Shown here: positions 61,551 through 64,000 of the stretch, in pieces | How the letters are laid out: the number at the start of each line of letters is the position of its first letter | Numbering within the stretch: the first letter of the stretch is position 1 | Assembly: GCF_000973725.1 (NCBI RefSeq) | Contig: NZ_CP009621.1 | Coordinates: 868,001 to 932,000 of the forward strand | Length of the DNA: 64,000 bases | Direction of reading: 5' to 3' | From: Pontibacter korlensis | Lineage (GTDB): Bacteria > Bacteroidota > Bacteroidia > Cytophagales > Hymenobacteraceae | The notes under the pieces: generated by a model | The model's database searches: none | What the model saw: the letters and a program-made list of their open reading frames with translations, nothing else | What the model was told of the DNA's origin: nothing | Position numbers and translations under genes: made by a program

Positions 61551-62207
61551 ATGTCTGCCACACTTACCCCCACCTTACGCTACAAGCAGCAGCCTCTCCA
61601 TATTATACTTACACTGCTGTTTCTTGCATTCTGGATTTATACTGGCATTACCACTGTAGACTTGAAGAACTGGATACTGGAGAACACCCTCACGATGTCC
61701 CTTATTATCTTTCTAGTAGCCTTCTACAACATCTTCCGTTTCTCTGATACCAGCTACGTTTTACTGTTCCTGTTTTTGCTGCTGCACGTGTATGGTAGCC
61801 AATACCAATATGCTGATAATCCTTTTGGAGAGTGGCTAAAGGGACAGTACAATTTCAGCCGCAACCACTACGACCGCCTAGTGCATCTGGGCTATGGACT
61901 CTTGCTAACCTTTCCGATATATGAGGTGCTGGCTTACGGCTTTAAGGTAAGGCGCTGGGTGAGCTATCTTTTACCCTTAGACCTTATTCTTTCTAGCAGC
62001 ATGGTGTATGAACTAGTAGAGTGGATGGTAGCTGATTGGGTGTATGGCGGTGGCGACCAGGGTATGGACTTTCTGGGCATGCAAGGCGATATATGGGATG
62101 CGCAGAAGGATGTAGGCATGGCTTTTTCCGGCAGCCTGGTTGCCATGGCTCTGACATTTATCTTTGCCCCAAGAAAAAGAAAAGGCAATAACAGCAGTCA
62201 AAATTAA
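61551..62207 (+). CDS. DUF2238 (YjdF-like) membrane protein
   Basis: 218 residues, five to six transmembrane helices. DUF2238 features: HVYGSQYQYADNPFGEWLKGQYNFSRNHYDRLVHLGYGLLLTFPIYEVL and YELVEWMVADWVYGGGDQGMDFLGMQGDIWDAQKDVGMAFSGSLVAM. The acidic and His residues (HYDRLVHL, EWxxA, GxQGDxWDAQKD) suggest metal or proton coordination within the membrane; no function is known to me. Last plus-strand gene before the OmpA pair. Confidence 0.88.
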   Translation: MSATLTPTLRYKQQPLHIILTLLFLAFWIYTGITTVDLKNWILENTLTMSLIIFLVAFYNIFRFSDTSYVLLFLFLLLHVYGSQYQYADNPFGEWLKGQYNFSRNHYDRLVHLGYGLLLTFPIYEVLAYGFKVRRWVSYLLPLDLILSSSMVYELVEWMVADWVYGGGDQGMDFLGMQGDIWDAQKDVGMAFSGSLVAMALTFIFAPRKRKGNNSSQN

Positions 62208-62375
62208 GAGGTTGTTACAAAACAGCAGAGGGCGAAGAGAAGAATAAAGCGACGGGATACGCCCTTGACCCTTTCCTGTTCCAACCCGCTTTTCTAATGT
62301 CCACAAAAGGGCAATTATAGACTTCTATATAGATAGGACATAACAGCTAGGCTTCATCAACTTTAAGATCAGGCA
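62208..62375. other. Gene-free region
   Basis: 168 bases after the DUF2238 gene. GAGGTTGTTACAAAA at 62210-62224 is reminiscent of some IS ends, but no matching repeat or transposase was found. Confidence 0.25.
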
Positions 62376-62409
62376 TAAAAAAAACCAGCCGCACCCCCGT
62401 GCGGCTGGT
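62376..62409 (-). terminator. Terminator of the first OmpA gene
   Basis: An 11-bp stem ACCAGCCGCAC with its complement and a 4-nt loop; on the minus strand it is followed by a run of eight T. Confidence 0.9.
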
Positions 62410-62449
62410 AATCACCAATTATCCAATCAATCTACTACTACTTAATTTC

Positions 62450-63133
62450 TTATAGCTCTCCGCGCTCAGCGGCCTTTTTCATTTTCTCGTTGGCGTAGAT
62501 GGCAATCTCTACGCGGCGGTTCTGTCTGCGGCCAGCTTCTGTGCTGTTATCAGCAACTGGCTGATCGTCTGCATAACCTGTTGTTGTCATACGGCTGCGA
62601 TCTACACCCATTGATGCCAGATAATTAGCCACAGACTGTGCACGACGCTCTGAAAGAGGCTGGTTGATCTGACGAGTACCGGTATTATCTGTATGCCCCT
62701 CGATCAGGATGTTTGTATCCGGATACTTCTTTAGAGTCTCAGCAAGTTGTGCGATCTCTGTTTTAGCACCAGGCTGCAGCTCAGCAGAGTTTACAGGGTA
62801 AAGAATACCAGATTCAAACGTAATCTTAATACCTTCTCCTACACGCTCTACATTAGCGCCCTCAAGGTCACGACGCAGCTCTTCTGCCTGCTTGTCCATT
62901 CTTCTACCGATCAAGGCACCAGCTGTACCCCCCACGGCTGCACCAATAATAGCACCAGCTGCTGTGTTACCAGCCACTTTACCAACCACACCACCTACTA
63001 CTGCACCAGAACCAGCACCAATAATGCCGCCCTTGGTTGTTTTGTTCATTCCGCCGCCACCAGAAGAGGCACACGACGAAAGTATGATAGCTATAATAGC
63101 TAGTATGGATAAGTTTATTCTAAAGTTTTTCAT
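62450..63133 (-). CDS. OmpA-family lipoprotein with glycine zipper
   Basis: 227 residues from ATG 63133; an earlier in-frame ATG at 63151 adds six residues. The signal peptide ends ILSSC (Cys21), so the protein is a lipoprotein. A glycine-zipper segment (GGIIGAGSGAVVGGVVGKVAGNTAAGAIIGAAVGGTAGALIG) is followed by GRRMDKQAEELRRDLEGANVERVGEG and an OmpA/Pal peptidoglycan-binding domain (FESGILYPVNSAELQPGAKTEIAQLAETLKKYPDTNILIEGHTDNTGTRQINQPLSERRAQSVANYL...QNRRVEIAI). It should link outer membrane to peptidoglycan. The following upstream gene is a close paralogue. Confidence 0.92.
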   Translation of the reverse strand: MKNFRINLSILAIIAIILSSCASSGGGGMNKTTKGGIIGAGSGAVVGGVVGKVAGNTAAGAIIGAAVGGTAGALIGRRMDKQAEELRRDLEGANVERVGEGIKITFESGILYPVNSAELQPGAKTEIAQLAETLKKYPDTNILIEGHTDNTGTRQINQPLSERRAQSVANYLASMGVDRSRMTTTGYADDQPVADNSTEAGRRQNRRVEIAIYANEKMKKAAERGEL

Positions 63134-63362
63134 AGTTCTCATTTTATTCACTTATTCTCAGAATCCGAAGATCCTGCCTGTTTTACTTCATATATACTCA
63201 AAATGTTATATAAACTTATATAAAACATTTTGTACTAACTTTACTAAAACAGTTGCCTCAGACAAACTGCTCAGGAAGCAGCATTCAGGTATAAACTTAT
63301 AACGTCTTTCAAACTAGGGAGTTTTGGAAACAGCTATAAGACGCCATGTGGTACATAAAACG

Positions 63363-63396
63363 ACAATGCCTGCCTCTTTACAGGGGCAGGCATTGT
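63363..63396 (-). terminator. Terminator between the two OmpA genes
   Basis: A 12-bp stem ACAATGCCTGCC with its complement and a 10-nt loop, 25 bp past the stop of the second OmpA gene. It suggests the paralogues are transcribed separately. Confidence 0.85.
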
Positions 63397-63420
63397 TTTA
63401 TACTAATAAAGATATGCAGC

Positions 63421-64000
63421 TTATTTTACATCACCGCTCTCTGCAGCTTTCTTCAGCTCCTCATTTGCCACAATGATGATCTCTACGCGGCGGTTCTGCT
63501 GGCGTCCTTCTGCAGTGGTGTTCTCAGCAATCGGTTGATCATAGCTATATCCTTTCGCCTGCAGTCGCTTACCATCTACACCCAGGCTACGGGCATATGC
63601 AGCCACAGCCTCAGCACGTCTCTCGGACAGGCGCTGGTTCAGTTCATAAGAACCAGTATTGTCGGTGTGACCTTCAATGATAACGTCGGTACCCTGATAC
63701 TCCTGCAGCGTTTTAGCCAGCTTCTGAATGTCTTGCTTAGCAGTGGCACTTAGTTCGGCAGAGTTTACCGCGAAAAGAATACCTGAATCAAAGTTAACAC
63801 GGATGGCCTCACCAACACGCTCCACGTTTGCATTCTCCATGCTTTTCTCCAGCTCCTCAGCCTGCTTATCCATACGGCGACCAATAACGGCACCAGTCGC
63901 ACCACCAACTGCGGCACCCACAATAGCCCCGGCAGCTGTATTTCCTAGTCTATTACCAATAAGGCCACCAATTACTGCACCGCCACCGGCACCAATGATA
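63421..64000 (-). CDS. OmpA-family protein with glycine zipper, 5' end beyond the window
   Basis: The frame runs off the right edge; 193 C-terminal residues are visible. It has the same order as its neighbour: a glycine zipper (from IIGAGGGAVIGGLIG), GRRMDKQAEELEKSMENANVERVGEAIRVNFDSGILFAVNSAELSATAKQDIQKLAKTLQ and the OmpA_C peptidoglycan-binding core with EGHTDNTGSYELNQRLSERRAEAVAAYARSLG and QNRRVEIIIVANEELKKAAESGD. The close resemblance along the whole length indicates a tandem duplication. The signal peptide and start lie outside the window. Confidence 0.9.
   Translation of the reverse strand, partial: IIGAGGGAVIGGLIGNRLGNTAAGAIVGAAVGGATGAVIGRRMDKQAEELEKSMENANVERVGEAIRVNFDSGILFAVNSAELSATAKQDIQKLAKTLQEYQGTDVIIEGHTDNTGSYELNQRLSERRAEAVAAYARSLGVDGKRLQAKGYSYDQPIAENTTAEGRQQNRRVEIIIVANEELKKAAESGDVK

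Noticed and set aside
62208..62375. IS-end-like GAGGTTGTTACAAAA sequence
   Set aside because: No matching inverted partner, target duplication or transposase nearby; it may be coincidence.
1..64000. CRISPR arrays, tRNA and rRNA genes, phage or defence modules
   Set aside because: I looked for regularly spaced direct repeats, cloverleaf-like intergenic segments and typical defence or phage gene sets and found none. A tRNA scan would be needed for certainty.

Overview
The window looks like a stretch of a Bacteroidota chromosome, most likely order Cytophagales, family Hymenobacteraceae (Pontibacter-like). The grounds are: several genes preceded by the Bacteroidota -7 promoter box TAnnTTTG, mostly without Shine-Dalgarno sites; a secreted protein with a type IX secretion C-terminal sorting domain; a complex I operon with separate nuoC and nuoD and a short NuoG lacking the molybdopterin domain; PorT-like outer-membrane barrels; and an SPII lipoprotein repertoire typical of the group. 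Genus level is inference from familiarity with such proteins, not a search. I saw no rRNA, tRNA or CRISPR array.

Layout. 1-1100: the tail of an unidentified gene and an IS982-family element, with a frameshifted transposase, inserted at that gene's stop codon. 1487-6484: clpB, a DUF4142 lipoprotein, a secreted esterase, then a decayed second copy of the clpB 3' end with its terminator. 6799-19385: mostly single-gene units (T9SS beta-helix protein, SpoIIAA-like, lipocalin-like, lactonase-like beta-propeller lipoprotein, HupE/UreJ-like, M1 peptidase, type II NADH dehydrogenase, carboxypeptidase-regulatory-domain protein, ArsR regulator, YjjG-type HAD nucleotidase, small exported protein). 19803-24318: GH20 hexosaminidase and proline-catabolic pruA, divergent. 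24485-39421: all fourteen complex I subunits, nuoA-J and nuoK-N, split by an antisense lipoprotein gene. 39422-39975: a gene-free region with a cluster of DnaA-box-like 9-mers. 39976-48951: aspS, a GDPD phosphodiesterase, a GT-C glycosyltransferase, LprI-like and GtrA proteins, DUF937-like, two envelope proteins, tadA, Mn/Fe superoxide dismutase. 48974-64000: DsbD, a CorC/HlyC-type CBS protein, a hemerythrin-like protein, gamma carbonic anhydrase, a radical SAM protein, a PorT-like barrel with a possible leader RNA, an AbgT transporter, LD-carboxypeptidase, a probably frameshifted two-TM protein, endonuclease III, an MBL hydrolase, a DUF2238 membrane protein and two tandem OmpA lipoproteins, the second cut by the window edge.

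How it fits together. The window is mainly core metabolism and envelope: respiration (complex I plus an alternative NDH-2), proline-derived glutamate synthesis (pruA), amino-sugar and peptidoglycan turnover (GH20, LdcA, perhaps AbgT), envelope redox and structure (DsbD, OmpA, beta-barrels) and stress handling (ClpB, SOD, Nth, hemerythrin-like). Most transcription units end in strong hairpins, many shared by convergent genes.

The most unusual signals are the duplicated clpB tail bracketing two genes, a 24-bp perfect hairpin between nuoE and nuoF, the antisense break of the nuo operon with a new promoter before nuoK, an A_AAA_AAG slippery heptamer plus hairpin joining two halves of a membrane protein, a promoter-to-terminator unit with no ORF before a porin gene, and a strong excess of the heptamer AAGTATA/TATACTT across the window. 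No clear defence or biosynthetic system was found.
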